From Metaphire vulgaris (Eukaryota > Annelida > Clitellata > Crassiclitellata > Megascolecidae), in NCBI GenBank assembly GCA_018105865.1, contig CM030834.1, forward strand, positions 12,394,719-12,458,718: a stretch of 64,000 nucleotides of DNA, read 5' to 3'. The notes beneath the pieces were generated by a model. It saw only the letters and a list, made by a program, of their open reading frames with translations, was not told the origin of the DNA and made no database searches. Made by a program: the position numbers and the translations under genes. Numbering within the stretch: the first letter of the stretch is position 1; every line of letters begins with the position of its first letter. This document shows, piece by piece, positions 25,992-41,200 of this stretch.

Positions 25992-28900
25992 TATTATTAT
26001 ACGAAAAACTAGCCATATAAGACTTGACACTGGACATTGACATCCCCCACAAATTCATGGGAAAAAGGCTGGGGTCCGGGGTATAACCCAGGAAAATTTT
26101 TGAAATCAATAGATGCTTGTAGTGAGTTTCAGTGCATTTAGGACATTATATCGCACACTTTGGTGCACCAGGATACAGGCCCATAGGAAGTGGGGGTGCA
26201 GCTGCACCCTCTGGAAAAAATCTGGAGGTGCAGTGCACCCGTTGGAAGATAAGGCTGTTTTTTTAATGTTTTAAAAAAATTTTGCTTGTTAGGATTTTTA
26301 ATTATAAGAAAGAGAGATGACGACCTTTTTGCTTGTCAAGGCTTTTGGAGGGTAAAATTAAGTTAGTGACGACCTTTTCCCCCTCATTGGTGTTTTTTTC
26401 AGAGACAAATTTTTTCTTATTGTCACAACTTTTATCTTGAGAAAATCTGCACCCCTGCTGAAAATTCGTTCCGACGTGCCTGCCAGGATAGGTCTCATAC
26501 CAGTAACTTCTAATTCTTAATTTATGGAAAATTCCAACTGCCACAATCATTAACTGTGGCGCAGGTTCTTTGCCAGGCGCGGCCGTTATGCGACTTCCCT
26601 GGCTTCAGATGCATTGAACAGAGGACGTCATATGATGCCCCTAGCGCCCTGCAGTACCAAAATAAGGACGTCAATGGACGCCCCAGCGTTCAACGTGTTA
26701 AGCACTATTACTGTAAATGTAAGTTGAAACTAAAGAGAGATATCACAGTGATTGCGCTGGCAAACTGTTCAAAATTACATGAAAATTATCTATTGACAAT
26801 ATGACCACATCCAAATGCTAATAAAATAAATGTCACTTAAAATTAGTATTTAGTTTAAAAATTACTTTTCTCTAACAACCACAGCTACAATCATTTTTTA
26901 TAGTGGCATTAAAGCTACAACAACTGCAAAAGGGATAACTAGACTTAAGGCAGCTGACTGAAACAAGCAAATTATTAACAGTATCTAATTGCACCGTTTC
27001 ACAGTTTTGAATGGATTGTAATTTGTTGATGGAGGTCTTTAGAGGGCTATAGTGGAGGGAGTTGCAGTAGTCTAATTTGGAATGCAAACTTCATGTGAGT
27101 CTATTGGTTTGTTATAAATTATTTATATTTCACAGGAAGTTTGCACTCTGCATCATTAGAATGACTGTATGCAAAAGTGACAATAATAATACAATTTTAT
27201 GAATGCCTGATAATAATGAACTTGAACTTGAATTGAGTACCGGTAAGCTTATACGAAGTTACAAAACTGCACTGCAGTAAAGCCAGTAGTTGCACAAGCA
27301 TGTAGGGGCCTATCGAATTAATATGCTACTCTAATGTGATATCAAAACTCGGGGGGGGAATTTCTTTCCCCTAGGTATTTTAGGAAGCATTTGCTTCCTT
27401 CCCCCTTCTGTGGGCACCCCTGGATGAAAATAAAATGTATGATAAGAAAATTGAAAAAGAGATGGCAATTAGATAGACAGTTGTTCAAACATTCTATTTT
27501 TTAACTTAATGTTGCAATACAAAAATTAAACCGATCTTCAGAATTTCTGGAAAGCCGTTCCGCCGCATCTCAGCACAAAAAGCCCTGGTTGTGTGGCTGA
27601 AAAATTGTGTGACATCCACTGCTTTTAACGCTCATTGGTGTATTAACTACAGGTAATCCTTGATGTAATCCTTGTTGTCAGCGTGACCATTCCATGGCAG
27701 CATAGCTCCCAGAAACAGTAATTGCATTTACCTTCTTCTGCCCCAGTGACCTTAAAACCTTAATTATTGTGCAGTATTGTTGATGGCCTTGTGAACGCTT
27801 GTGTCTAATTAAATTTTAATACTACGTAGCATGAATCTACCTTCTCTTATCTTGATCAGATGGCTGTGGCTATTTAGATATTTTGTAACCAGAGTCCTAT
27901 GTCAATTGATTTTCTTACAGTATACTCGTCTTAATACTCAGTTGTTTTGTGCACTATGTTGGTGAATTCCATTGGTTCATTTGGGTCTTGTCTTGTCTTC
28001 AACCGTCTTCGCTCCGAAGATTGGTTGCATTATGAACTGTCATCTTCCAGATGTTACGATCTTCTGCTCTTCTTATCGCGTGCTCGATAGTGAGTCCTGT
28101 TCACTCTTTGATGTTGTCTTCCCACTTTTTTCTTGGCCTGCCTCTTTTTCGTGATCCAGGCATTGTGCCCTGCATTATGTCCTTCTCCAGACATTCCTGC
28201 TTTGTTCGCATAATATGTCCCCAGTATTTCAGTTTTCTTTTCTTTACTGTTTCCAGTAGGGTTCTTTGAACTCCTGCTTTATCCATTACCCACTCATTCG
28301 TCTTCTTTGCTTTCCAGGAAACTCTCATTATTTGTCTTAAACCTTTCATTTGGGTAGCCATTGTTTATTTTGTATCATTCTGAAATTGTGCATGATTTTG
28401 AAATTGCTTCTGGCTTAGCTGTATGTTTCATTGGATATTTATTTGCATGCTGTTTGCCAAAGGTCCTCTGAGGTTATAGTAAAACAGATACAAAGTTGTG
28501 GATCTTGAATGTGTTAAAATCAATATTCAGTATTTGAAAATGTGTGCTTTTCTCCAAATGAAAGAAATTTGACAATCGACATCTTTAAGACTTATCTATT
28601 TTGAAATGTTGTCTTGTATTGCTGCATACAAAATGTTTATAATGCTGAAATAATTTTCACTGTGATGTCTTTGGATTTGTTTGATGCAGGCAATGTTTGC
28701 CAATTTCATTCCAGAAATAGCGGATATAATAGGAGAACGAAGTCCATACAGAGGGTCATACAAAAAGCAGCATGGAAAAAAGTAAATTGATCAATTAATT
28801 TCTATTTTGAATGATGTTGCTGAAATGGCTAGAGTCATTGTGATTGTTTAAGGTCACTCAAATAAGACAATGATGGTTTGAAGTGTTTTCATAGGCGTTG

Positions 28901-30229
28901 CTTTTCATTGCGCATAAATGCTGAAAACGATGATAAAAATATTAAAAAGTTATTAAGTGCATCCTTAACAACCATTGGCATTGCAAATTTTTAAGAGCGT
29001 TGGCAGCATTGTAAGACTGGAAATTTAAGAAGAAATTGGAAGACTTTTGGATTGGTGGCTGAATTGTCATAATTTAAAAAAAAATTTAGTGACAGTTGCC
29101 ATAAATTTTTCAGTAGTATCTCTCAGGATACAGCTGCCTATGATACTTAATTCCTTGGAACTAGTCATAACAGAGAGATTGAGAGTGGCTGTGAGGGTTG
29201 GGTTGAGAGGGTTGAGTGACAGACAGACAGACAGACAAAGAGAGATCCATTTTACATTTTCCTGCATTTGCTGCTCTTCTTGAAGTTTATGTCAATATTC
29301 CTAGTATCTATAGCCTTAAAAACAACAGAAGCACCAGCTGCAGTTGACATTCTTACAAAATATGTACAGTATTCACTTGGCAGCCTACATGCATGTCCTT
29401 TCTAAATTACCTTTAAGAGCAGTGGCATCTGTTGGCTGATACTGGCTTACAAATTCAATCCAATGTCTATTTTTCTTATGACAGTTAACGGAAACGAACA
29501 GTGGGTTTTAATTTATATAAAACGAATAGCTATAACAAAATTTTTATTTTTGAGTGCTTGTGCTATTGGAATTATTTTCATATGATGCCTCCGTTAATTA
29601 GATGTGATGCAGACATTTCAAAAGTAGCCTTTCTGATAGGAGAAACTCGGATTTGTGAATGTAATATTGATTTGTCCTGTGACTCCTGTAACTTTCCCTT
29701 ACTATTCCTGCCAGTCTTGCTCTCAGCTGCAAAAATGGTGGTTAAGACTGCAAGAATGCATAGGCCCATTTAATAGCTAAGATATCCCAGGTTGACTTAC
29801 TTAAACCATTAGCATGGTATAATTTGGAATACCATAGTACTCTGTCTTTCCTCCAATAACATTTTGCTGACAATTGTAAGTTTACTTTTCTCACCAGAAG
29901 ACAGAAGATTCTGGTAGACATTATCTTAGCAACCACCATCGCACTAGCAAACTGTGTGCTGTTCAAGTATTTGTTGCAATTGATGTAAGTTGTATGCATG
30001 TGTGTGTGTGTGCCTGTGTGTGTGTGTGCACTGTGCAGTGATCCTGCATAATTTTCTTTAATGATTTGGATTTTGGTGTGCTATCGGCTGATGCTCCTGT
30101 GATTTATGAAGTGGCCCTATAGAAGTTCAAGATTAGATCAGATTAGATTAGACAGTGCTATAAAAGTTGTCTTGCTAATAATAATAATAATGATAATGAT
30201 AATATGATGATGATGATGATGATGATGAT

Positions 30230-30322
<93 letters not shown>

Positions 30323-30329
30323 GTGATGG

Positions 30330-30381
<52 letters not shown>

Positions 30382-33300
30382 AATAATGGTTGCTACAAAA
30401 TAAACAACAGATCAGCAGATAGAGCAATGTGAGACTGGTACTGCTAGAATCAGGTTTTGTTTTGCATTTATTATTTTTTTCATAATTAATTAACATTAAT
30501 TGATATTTCACTGAAATAATCTTGATTTTGCAGCATAGAATCTTGACTGAGAAAAATAAAAAAATAATTATTGAAAATTCTGCTCTGAGTGATGACGTGA
30601 GGCATTCTGTCTGTTGGCTCTGCTGCATAATGGATGATTTCAGTATACTGCTTCTCAAACACAGTGTATGTGAACCTGAATGAATGAGAAACCTGAACAT
30701 AAAGGCAGTGTTTGCCTTTTTGTATTCATTTGTACCATGCAACATGTTGCAACATGTGTAGGAACTTGTTGCAACGTAACTCTCTCATTATCAAGAACTG
30801 CTGCTATTGCTACGAGTGTAAGGCATTCTCCCCCCTGGACATAATCCCCCGGACATTATCCCCCCCCGGTAACCCTTTGAAATGACACTGTCGGACATAA
30901 TCCCCCCTTTGTTTACTCTATGGACTTTGACTATAATCATTACCCACACCATAAACCAGACACAAAACACTAACCCTAAACGATACTGACGGCAGCCATG
31001 GCATCAGATAACCAATAAGTGGTACCTTTTTAAAATTAAGATCTATGATATTGATTTACTTTGTTCATTACTTCTTTGCCATGGGGGGTATGTCCGAGGG
31101 GATAATTTTCGGGAGGATAATGTCCGGGGGATAATGTCCAGGGGTAGAATGTCCGTGCCCCATTCTATTCTATTCTATCCTGGACAATTTATGCTGCACA
31201 GTAACATGGCTAACAGTCAAAAACAAGAGCACTTTACATCAACACACATACGATAAACTAAATAAGTGCGTCTTAAGGTTCTTAGAGAAAACTTCATAGG
31301 AGGTGGCCTTGGTGACATATTCAGGGAGAGGTGCGGGTTCCCTCGACTGATGGATCTTTCGCCTAGCTTTGCAGTCTTGAGCAGAGGAGGGACATACAAC
31401 AGTAATCGGGTACTGGAACGAAGTTGTCGGCGCTCATCCGTCATCTGCGGGGTCCGTAGTAGAACGGAAATATATTCTGGACATGTGGGATCATGGAGAG
31501 CCCGGAAGGTCACACAACATAGCTTAAAAACAATGCGTTCCGGCACCCTGAGCCAATGGAGTTTGTCCCGGAGATATGGTGTCACGTGATCATGCCATTT
31601 ACGTCCGAAGATCGTCCTCACTGTAGTGTTGAGGACAGCCTACATCCGTTTGAGTTGGCTGTCCGGTAGACCCAACAGGAGACCATTACAATAGTCCAGT
31701 CTGGTGACAATGAGTGCATGTGCGAGGAGAATCGCCGTTGCCTTTGGGATGTATCATCGAATTTCTCGGATTTTCCGTAGCTCCAAGTACATATGTTAGG
31801 AGTCCATGCTCATTTCTAAGTGGTATTATAAAATTTTCAGTGTTTTGAGAAGGTCACGATGATAATTATTTAGATTTTTGCATTTCTGTATGACTTATCT
31901 CATTTCTCACTGTTGCTGGAAATCTTTACCATTTGCAACTATTTAAGCTGCTAGAAAAACCTAACGAGCAGGAGATAGTAGAGTGGGTTGCGTGCTGGAG
32001 CAGTAGGCTGACGGAGTGGGTTCAAGCCCCGTTAGCGCCCCTAGTGACTTTCACACAGGCAGTAATGCCTCCTAAGCCACTTTAAATCACGCTGTGTTTA
32101 TGTTTTATGATGACTGTTTCTTTACAAATGTAGACATATTGTTCTTTGTGGTCATATTACAACCGAATCTGTATCAAACTTCATCAGCGACTTTCTTCAT
32201 AAGGAACGAGAAGATGTAGATGTTGACATAGTCATATTGAACAGGTAAATATCAGTCTAATAAAGGCTTATTCTGTTTCATGGAATACATCAGTGGTGTC
32301 GCGAGGAATTTTTTGTTGGGGGGAGGCAAAAGGGGACTAGCATGTCAGATTCCTTACCCACACCCCACCCCTTCCACAAAAAACTTTATCACCAGATTTG
32401 CACGAATCTGGTAGGTGATCTGGGGCAGGTTGGGGGCAGTTGCCCTCATTTGCCCCCCGTGGCGACGCTAATGGAATAACATAATTCACACCTAAGACAT
32501 GCTGTTTAAGGCATTTGCCTTTTAGTAGCTACGGGATACTTTGAATGTTGGCATCAATATTTTATATGGCTTAAATAGCTATTTTGTCTAATCAAATTGC
32601 ATTTGTTTAAAAGTTAAAAGTTGAGCTCGAGTCAACAATTATTATATACAATGATTTTTTTGAATTAATCTTTTAAATAATTTAGTTTTCAATAATGAAG
32701 AATGCATGATAGAATTGTTACAGATACTGATGAGTGGACTGAAAATTACAAAGGGAAATAAGGACTATTTTATGTCACTTGTGACCAAACTTCACATTAA
32801 TTTTATGGTTGACGGCTTAGCTCTAAAGAGAAGGACTGCGGATTCTGTTATTGTTCATGACAATTTATATAGCGCCGTAGCATAGCGAGGGCCAAAGTCA
32901 AACTTAAGGACAAAAGGTTTGAAGATAAATTTGTTAAGATTATCAAACAGGAACAGTGAGTTTGTAGCTGCATATGGTATCCTTTTTTTTCTTTATCGGC
33001 TCTATCTTTGTGGGGCTATTTGTGGTCATGTTTAAGTAAGTAAAGTAAAGTAAAGTTTATTGCTTCCAACTCATAAATGAATTAGCATACAAATATCATT
33101 ATAGCATATAGTAAGGTAGTAAAAAAACAGTCAATATCTTCAGTTCTTCAAAGACAAAAGCCAAAGTGACATAATTAATATAAAACAGTCTATTTGAAGA
33201 ACATAATATACAGTCAAATTTTATTGCTTGATTGCTTAAAACTAAGAGCAAAGAAATTAGAGAGAGACCGAAGTTCGGCTTTGGCACTGAATCTAAGGAA

Positions 33301-36300
33301 TCTGTCAGATTCGGCTAACATTCGGCTACAGCCTAATCGCTTTCATAATATTTGGCTTCGGCCTTAACTAAGCATGAGTTACGGCCATAAGCTGTAACTT
33401 TCTGTCATATAATTGATGACTGTAAAAGTTATTCATTGTTATCAAGTGGATTATGATGTGCATGTATACTCTCTAGAATTCTGCTTCAAAGGTTGGAAGA
33501 CTAAGTAGCCTAACAAATATGGAACAATAGAGCCATTACAGCATTTTACAAGTTCGCATAGATCATAAATATTATTGGAGGCAATAAGGGGATTAAGGAG
33601 GGTGTGGTGGGTTTACAGCGGATGGTTCAAAGCAATTGACTATAATAACCCTCATTCATCAATTTCGATCCCCGATTCCAATGCTTTAAATCGTTTAGTT
33701 CCACCGGTCTTAAGCAAATATCTCGTGACTGCGGATTAACATCTAAATAGGCATTTGAAGCTGCACAAGATCGAAAACGGCGAGGGTGGTCGCAAAGGCC
33801 ACAATTGGCTTTGCGAACTGTTGATGACAGTTTTATGTATCAAAGGAGAGGTATGACTTTAATGCTTAGAAACAACTGTGTTTGGATCAATAGAACCAGT
33901 GGCTCGCGACGCCCCAAATAGAAACCCTAATTCGATTAACTAATAGCCGTCATACTGTAAGTCATGTTGAACGATAGCATTACATTTCAGTTGCAGTCAT
34001 TGTGAGAAGTACAGCATAATACTCGACAGTAGAAATGTTGCAAACAAATGCAATTTGGATTTTTTTTTTACTTTTTACTAAATCAAGTCTGATCCAGTAG
34101 GGCAAAGTGTAAGTCAACAACTGAGAAAGTAACTGCTGCTTATATTTTATATTAATCATATGTGTATTTTTCATCTCCAACATAAAACGTCGCTCTTCAC
34201 TAACTTTTAGGACTGCATGTCAATAGTTTCAGCTTCGGCTTCGGCCAAATCTATTACAGTTTCGGCTTAGCTTTGGCTTTGGCCGATGTAGGATTGCAGT
34301 TATGGCTCCAGTTTCGGCTTAGACTGAAACTGCAAATTACAGCTTCAGTCTGATTCTGAAAGAAATGAATAAAATTATTCTTATTAAGAAATTAATACAA
34401 TGCATCTTGCTGAATACATAAGTTGGAATCAATAGGTGCCAAAAGTGAACTATGTTCCCACAGGGAGGTACCCTAAGAATGTGGTAGTAATCTAGCAAAT
34501 TATAAATATGAAATAATTAGCAGACAAAATCAACATAAGTCCTTGAGATATCAAAGAGTTTAATTAATTAGATAAGTTTCTTACTTAGAAATGTAGTCAA
34601 TTATAAATATGTGATAATTAGCAGACAAAATCAAGATAAGTAATTGAGATTGCAATAAATTTAATCAATTAATTGGATAAGTTTATTATTTGGAAAGTAG
34701 TATCGGTATATATTTTTAAATTTTTCTTTTAATATATTTTTAATTCTTCTTTTAATTTTTCCTGATGTTCTTATTAATCTTGCTGAGATTTTAAAAACCA
34801 AAATGGCTTCTTTTAGAGCTGATTCACATAAATTCAAATGTTCCCTCTTGACCTCATTATCAAACATTTTAGAACAGTTCTATTCTCTTTGATGCAGTTT
34901 TGGTCTTGTTCTATATATTAGTAGTTTTGCAACATCCAAGAAATAATATAGACTGCGGAACTACAACAGATTCCTTTGCCACAGTAATAATGTCCCTTGT
35001 GCATGTACTGGAAAAGAAAACACTACTTTGTGCTGTCATTGAACAGCTTGATAATTTATTGATTTGAATTGCTTATGTTTCTTTACGAATGTATAGCCAT
35101 GAACCAGACTTGGAATTGCAAGGATTAGTGAAACGGTATTTCACCCAAGTGGAATTTTTCTTGGGAACAATCATGAACACAGCTGATTTGGCCAGAGTGA
35201 AGGTATGTTTAGTGAATAAGTTCCTTTGTACAATTTTATCAATTTTTGCCAAGCTCACCTATTTTATTATATTATGTTATCCAACCTAAGAAATTGCCTG
35301 AATTAAAATTGTAATTAAATCCAGACATGAACCTCTATACTATAGCACCACTTCCCAGTGGACGAGAGCAGCAGTTAATGGCAAACCAAATTCTGACCAC
35401 TTGTCAATCTTGTCCCATCCAGAAATTCAGGCTGGACATTTGGATGGTCTGTAGTGTGTAAGACATAGCAAAAATTGGTCTCGAATCTCTTCATTTTATC
35501 TATTGTTCAACATTTAGAGAATGTACAGTGTACAAATGGAAGTAATCAGTGGCGTAGCAAGGTAAAGTGCCTCCCAGGGCGAGAAAAAAAGTGCTGCCTC
35601 CGAAATGAATTTTTCTGAGAAGCAAAAAAGTTATCAACTTCCCGAAATTTGAAATTTTCTGACAAGGAAAAAAACACATTATCAACCTCCCGAAATTTCC
35701 TGACAAGCTAAAAAAACGTTATCAAAGTTATCAAAAGCAAAAAAAACTTATCAAAAATCTCGAAAATGCTGCCCCTAGGGCAAGTGCTGCTGAAGGTTAA
35801 GTTAAGATCACAGGCATCTGACAGCCAAACAAAATTAGGAATGAGGATCTTTGGAGGAAAACATTGCAAGAACCAGTGGAACTTCAGATTAAATAAAGAA
35901 AATGGAAGTGGATTGGAAACACACTAAAGAAACACTGAACAACAACACAAGACAAATTCTTTCATGGACCCATTTAGGAAAATGAAAAAGAGGAAGACCA
36001 AAGAATACCGGCACATGGAAAAGAACAATAGACAATGAGCTAAGGACTAATGAACTCAATTGGAATGATATAGTCCTATTAGCTGAAGATCTAAATGCAT
36101 AGAAGAATCTTGTCAGTGGCCTATGCTCCACAAGGAGTGATAAAGGCTGATGATGATGATGACGATGATGATGACAACGACGATGACAATGACAATGATG
36201 AACCATACTGTTATCCCAGCATCATTTGAACCAGACTCTATGTTTTGTGCCTTTCTGAGTCATTTTCTGATGTTTCATCAGAGATCTTTGTTTTTCTTGT

Positions 36301-36527
36301 TGAAGATGTAGAAATAGAAAGTGTTTGCCACTTAATATTGACTTACACAATGTCACAGATCTACAAATGTTGTTGGGTGTGCAACATCATAAAAGATATT
36401 GCACTCCAAGAAATGTTTTCTAACCGGGAGATCTAGCACTTGATCATATCACGTCTCCAGACAATTGTATCAGCTATCTGTCTTATTTCTTGCAGCAAAT
36501 CAGTGCTGCTGTCTTAATATATGTATA

Positions 36528-36558
<31 letters not shown>

Positions 36559-36559
36559 G

Positions 36560-36591
<32 letters not shown>

Positions 36592-38173
36592 ATTTAGTGG
36601 AAATGACATACTGAAGTGGCTTTTGTCTGCAATGACAAACTTATGACCTACAGAATTTTAATCACTTTTATCATTTTTGCTGTTACCATCATTGTCATTG
36701 GTGTTTGTTGTAAGTTCTCAAAATTGGAACAGTCAGGGATATTTTTGCACCCCCTAACACCCTCCCCCAACACTCCCTAATTTCAGGTTGACACTCCCCA
36801 AAATTTGGTGATGTGACAATGGTATGCATACAAAATGCATACTAATTAGCCCTGAACACCCCCAAAAGGAGAAGTACACCCCAAACTTTTATTCTCGGAT
36901 GACTTTTTTTTGCTTGTCAGCTTTTTTTGAGACTTGATAACGTTTTTTTGCTTGTCAGCCTTTTTTGGCCAAAAATATCCAAATTCCGACACCCCCTCAG
37001 ATTTTCCTGACACTCCCCAACCACCAAATTCACAATCCTAGAAATAACCATGGATAGAGTGGTCCAGAAAGCAGAATATTTGGAAGGTTTGCACGGCATT
37101 TTTTTCATGTAAGACTTATCTAGGGAACAAATGATACATTTTGCACCCAGTAGATATTAATTGTCGGTGTCATCCAGCATCCGTCACCCAGCAAACATTA
37201 ATGCCTAATAATATTGCCTATATCATTATCAATATCATAATTTTGGCAACAGATTAGTTACATTTGTGTTACCTTTATTTAAGGACTTGCCTAAGTTAAG
37301 CAATCACCTATTAAAGCACAGGCACTTTGTGGCATAATAAACATCCTTGTCTTGCTTTTGTTAGTAACAGTGAGCTAGGAGATTTTATATTTCCCAGGTT
37401 TCCAGATAAGGATTTTTAATATTGGCAGAAATTCAATAGGTTCATCTGGTCACTTTTGGGTTATACCATTTTGTCACCATGATGGGTGTCTCCAACCCTG
37501 GTGACAGTACTGTCTAGGTGAGTTAGGCATATATTAGGGCGGTGGAAGAACAGCTGTTTCAACTGCAATCATTTTACCTGTATTTTGGCAATCATTATGA
37601 AATTTTAAATTTCTTTGTTCATCTAACTTTTCCAATGCGTATGCCTAAGAGGAACCTTTTTAGGCTTATGCTGTACTTTAGATGAGTGAGGCGGATGCAT
37701 GTCTCATTTTGGCCAACAAGAACTGTTCAGATCCTGATGCTGAAGACGCCGCCAACATCATGCGTGTAATCAGCATCAAAAACTTTTGCGTCAAAATGAA
37801 AGTTGTCGTCCAGCTACTTCAGTATCACAGCAAGGTTAGACAAATGCACGTTGTTGGTAATACAATGCACGGTATATGTCTTCTGTCTGTGTAAGTTCAA
37901 TCACTTGGATCTCAGTTCAATTCAATGAAAATGCGGTATATTTGAGGGCTTTGTAATTTTGCAGCCTGATTTAATTTATTGTGGACTTGCTTCAGTACTG
38001 AATTAATTCCATATAAGGTTTAATATTTTATTTTGGCTGAACAAAAATTACTTATAGTAATAACAGTAATTTTTAGCTCTGCAAGACCTTTGGTACTGTT
38101 CATTGAATTTATTAGCTTGTTGAATTTTCTGGAGAGGGAAATAATTGTTGCATATTGTTGTTGTTGTTATTAC

Positions 38174-38237
<64 letters not shown>

Positions 38238-41200
38238 TATATAGAACTGTGGCAAAAAGTATTTTTAAAGTGCTGTACATGATGATTCATTTATAATGTT
38301 TGGAGAAGAGAAATGTCTCAGCCTCTTTTGAAGTTGGTAAAGAGGGTTTCTCTTCACAGGTCATTTGGAAGGGAAATTCGTGCTTGATTGAGCATTAGAG
38401 GCCTGTATAGTGTAACTCTGCTTCAGAATTTCCTGACAATGTTTCAGGTTAAGTTTCTATGTGGAATATGTATGTGTATAGGGTGATGCAAAAAACCGGA
38501 CTAGTCACAGTTAGGTTTGCATTTAATATAGTCCGTTTTTTGCGCCACCCTGTAGAAAAGAGAAAGGCAATCTTGTCGGCTGACTAGAAGCATGTGATTG
38601 ACAGTAATGAGGAAGGGACACATTCGAGTACTGTACTCTATCTGTTATACTCTGATAACATGAAGATGTGTGCATTGACTTCCTGCCACCCATCTATATG
38701 AGGAAATGTTTGCAACGATGGTGACAAATTTCCATCATAATTTCAGCACTAAATATAACTGATCATCTACTCAGTCTTGCTCACTGATTAATCAAGTTGC
38801 AGTCTCTGAGTCATTGTCTTTTATTAACAACTACCGGTACTTATGGGTTGTTTATTATAGCTGAAGAATATTTTGCCATTATAGTTTCTGTTCGTTGTCT
38901 CTTTTTCGATCTTGTCCAGTCAAAATGGCTTAAGCCAGATTACTTCGCAAGTAGAATTGAGCAGAGCAGGGTTCTGACTTTTTGAAGTGCTCAGTCAGTT
39001 AATGTTTCTATGGGTTTGCTTAACTGTTGGCAAAACCTAGACTACAGAGTTTTTAACCTTTAAAACTGTTGATTAGAGTGGACCCAGTTTGCAGAGCATT
39101 TGATAAATTCCACTTTGTCATAATGCTTCAGCTGACCTTACTTGTTTACCTGCTTTATAAACCTGGGTCAGAAGACTAAAGTAAGAATAAAAATTCAGAT
39201 TTTTTTTATTTTGAATACTTACTGAAAGTACTATTGTGAGTTTTACAGTTCTTTTAAACTAAGCTCAAAAGTCAAGTGTTCTAGACAGGGGAGGGGGCTC
39301 CCCTGGTTATATGGTTATGGTTACACAAAGTGCCAAGCATTTTAGTAGATTAAAGAAAAAAATATTGCTTCTAACATAGGCAATTTTGGGTCATTCATTG
39401 GGAATAAAGAAAAATGATTGAATTTATTGTCATTTCACTGTCCTTTCACTTGTGCTCAGTTTTGTCAAAATGCAGTCAGGTGGTTTAAGAGCAAAATTTT
39501 CAATCACCTATTGAAGGGTTTGAATGGCCAAAACTCAGAAGTTTTGACCACCAGTGCAAGATCCCTTCGACATCTGGAGGGTTAAACCCCGTAATTTCTG
39601 GACGAATCAAGCAATGCTGTTAGAAACCTTGAAACCCAAATCAATAAATTGATTAGTTAAATGTCACCGTCAATTTACAAATATTTCTGATGCCAAAGGC
39701 CATCCTGTTTCAGTCAGGTACCCCGACAGCATCTGAATCCATTGTCAGAACTTCAAAAACCCACCCCAATTGTTTAAAACTCACCATTTTTAAGGCAGTG
39801 TTGCACATTATGTATTGCTGGATTATTTCTGTGCATTGAGAGTTGCATTGTTGCATTTTGACTCTTGCTTTTTTCAACCTGCAATTCTTTTGGTATATAG
39901 AGCTGTCTTGTGGTTTCTAAAGTTATTTCTATAAGTATTGCAAGTTATAATGAACCATTTATAATGGAACTAGCTGATTGTTCCATTTATCCTTTGTTAC
40001 TGGGTCAATGCTCTGATTTTTTAAATATGATTTTTAGTTTAGAAGCTTTACAAATGTTTGGGTTAATGTATGATTATAAAACTGATGTTCATTAGTGTTT
40101 ATGCTTGGTTTTAACTTTGTAATGATTTCTTAGGCCTATCTTTTGAACATTCCCAACTGGGATTGGCAACATGGTGATGATGCAGTTTGTCTGGCTGAGC
40201 TTAAACTGGGTTTCATGGCACAGAGCTGCCTTGCTCCTGGATTTTCTACACTTATGGCAAATCTCTTTACAATGAGATCGTATAAAGTGGTAAGTCTGCA
40301 AACATTGGCAGATCCTTCAAAAATTGTGTAATATAGAAAGGTTTCGGTATGACTATACATCCCTCTTGATCCATCAACATAGTATTCTCTATTACAATGT
40401 TAGTATATTGGCATTAGCAGTCTATGATAAGTAAATTAGTAAGCAAGTAAAGACGAAATTTTTATAGCGCTGCTGAAAGCTTGGCTCGGTGCTCCAGCTT
40501 ATTCACGAGTGCTCAATCTAGGTAAATCCATAGTCCGTAATCCGTTGTCCGGGGTGGTCAAGGTTGTAGAGCCAGGTAGGCAGTTGCAGCAAAGTATTTT
40601 ATGGAGGATGATAATACGATTTGCAGTGGATAGATACTTAAGTTTCTGCATAAGATTTAAGTGCAACTGACGTCAAAACGTTTTTTTGGCATAGCCAAAG
40701 TGAAAGTGTGAACTGGAAGATTGTGCCTCCCCCTTTATTATCAGTACAATATTACCCATCATAACGCAACTGGCGCACTGGTTCCATTTATATTATTTTA
40801 TAAATAAATAAATTATATTAAATCATGAACAATGAATTTTAATAAAAACACAGTACTAAATATATTTCATTTTAAATAAATATAGTTAAAGAAGTTTTTA
40901 TATTTTAAAATTAATTCTTCATAATTTTTGGGGAGGTTTAAAACTTTGAACTTGGAGGGTTGAGGGTCTGTTAAAGTTCCGTTGTGTTGTTTACGCCAGG
41001 TCTCCAAAATGTTAATCCGGCACTGTTTATTATCAGCAGTTGTTTACATATTTGTTGGTAATTTGTTGGTTATAAGTCATTATACAGCTGATAACGGCCA
41101 GTACTGCTTTCGGTATATTTGTTGGCTATGTTAAGACCAGTGGTTGATTTTTCTATAGCAGTGGTGTGTGATATCAGGCTACTCCCATACTCCCACCCCA

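Noticed and set aside
26550..26701. TTAA-bounded stretch as a piggyBac-like element
   Set aside because: TTAA lies at both edges, but the ends show no inverted repeat; chance in AT-rich DNA.
30158..30745. 195-residue minus-strand frame with a long poly-His run
   Set aside because: Product of the (GAT)n microsatellite read in one frame; no start context, splice partner or conserved segment.
37682..37894. Apparent ORF beginning with Met at 37682
   Set aside because: The Met is the first codon of an internal channel exon right after a splice acceptor; the reading past 37834 is intron.
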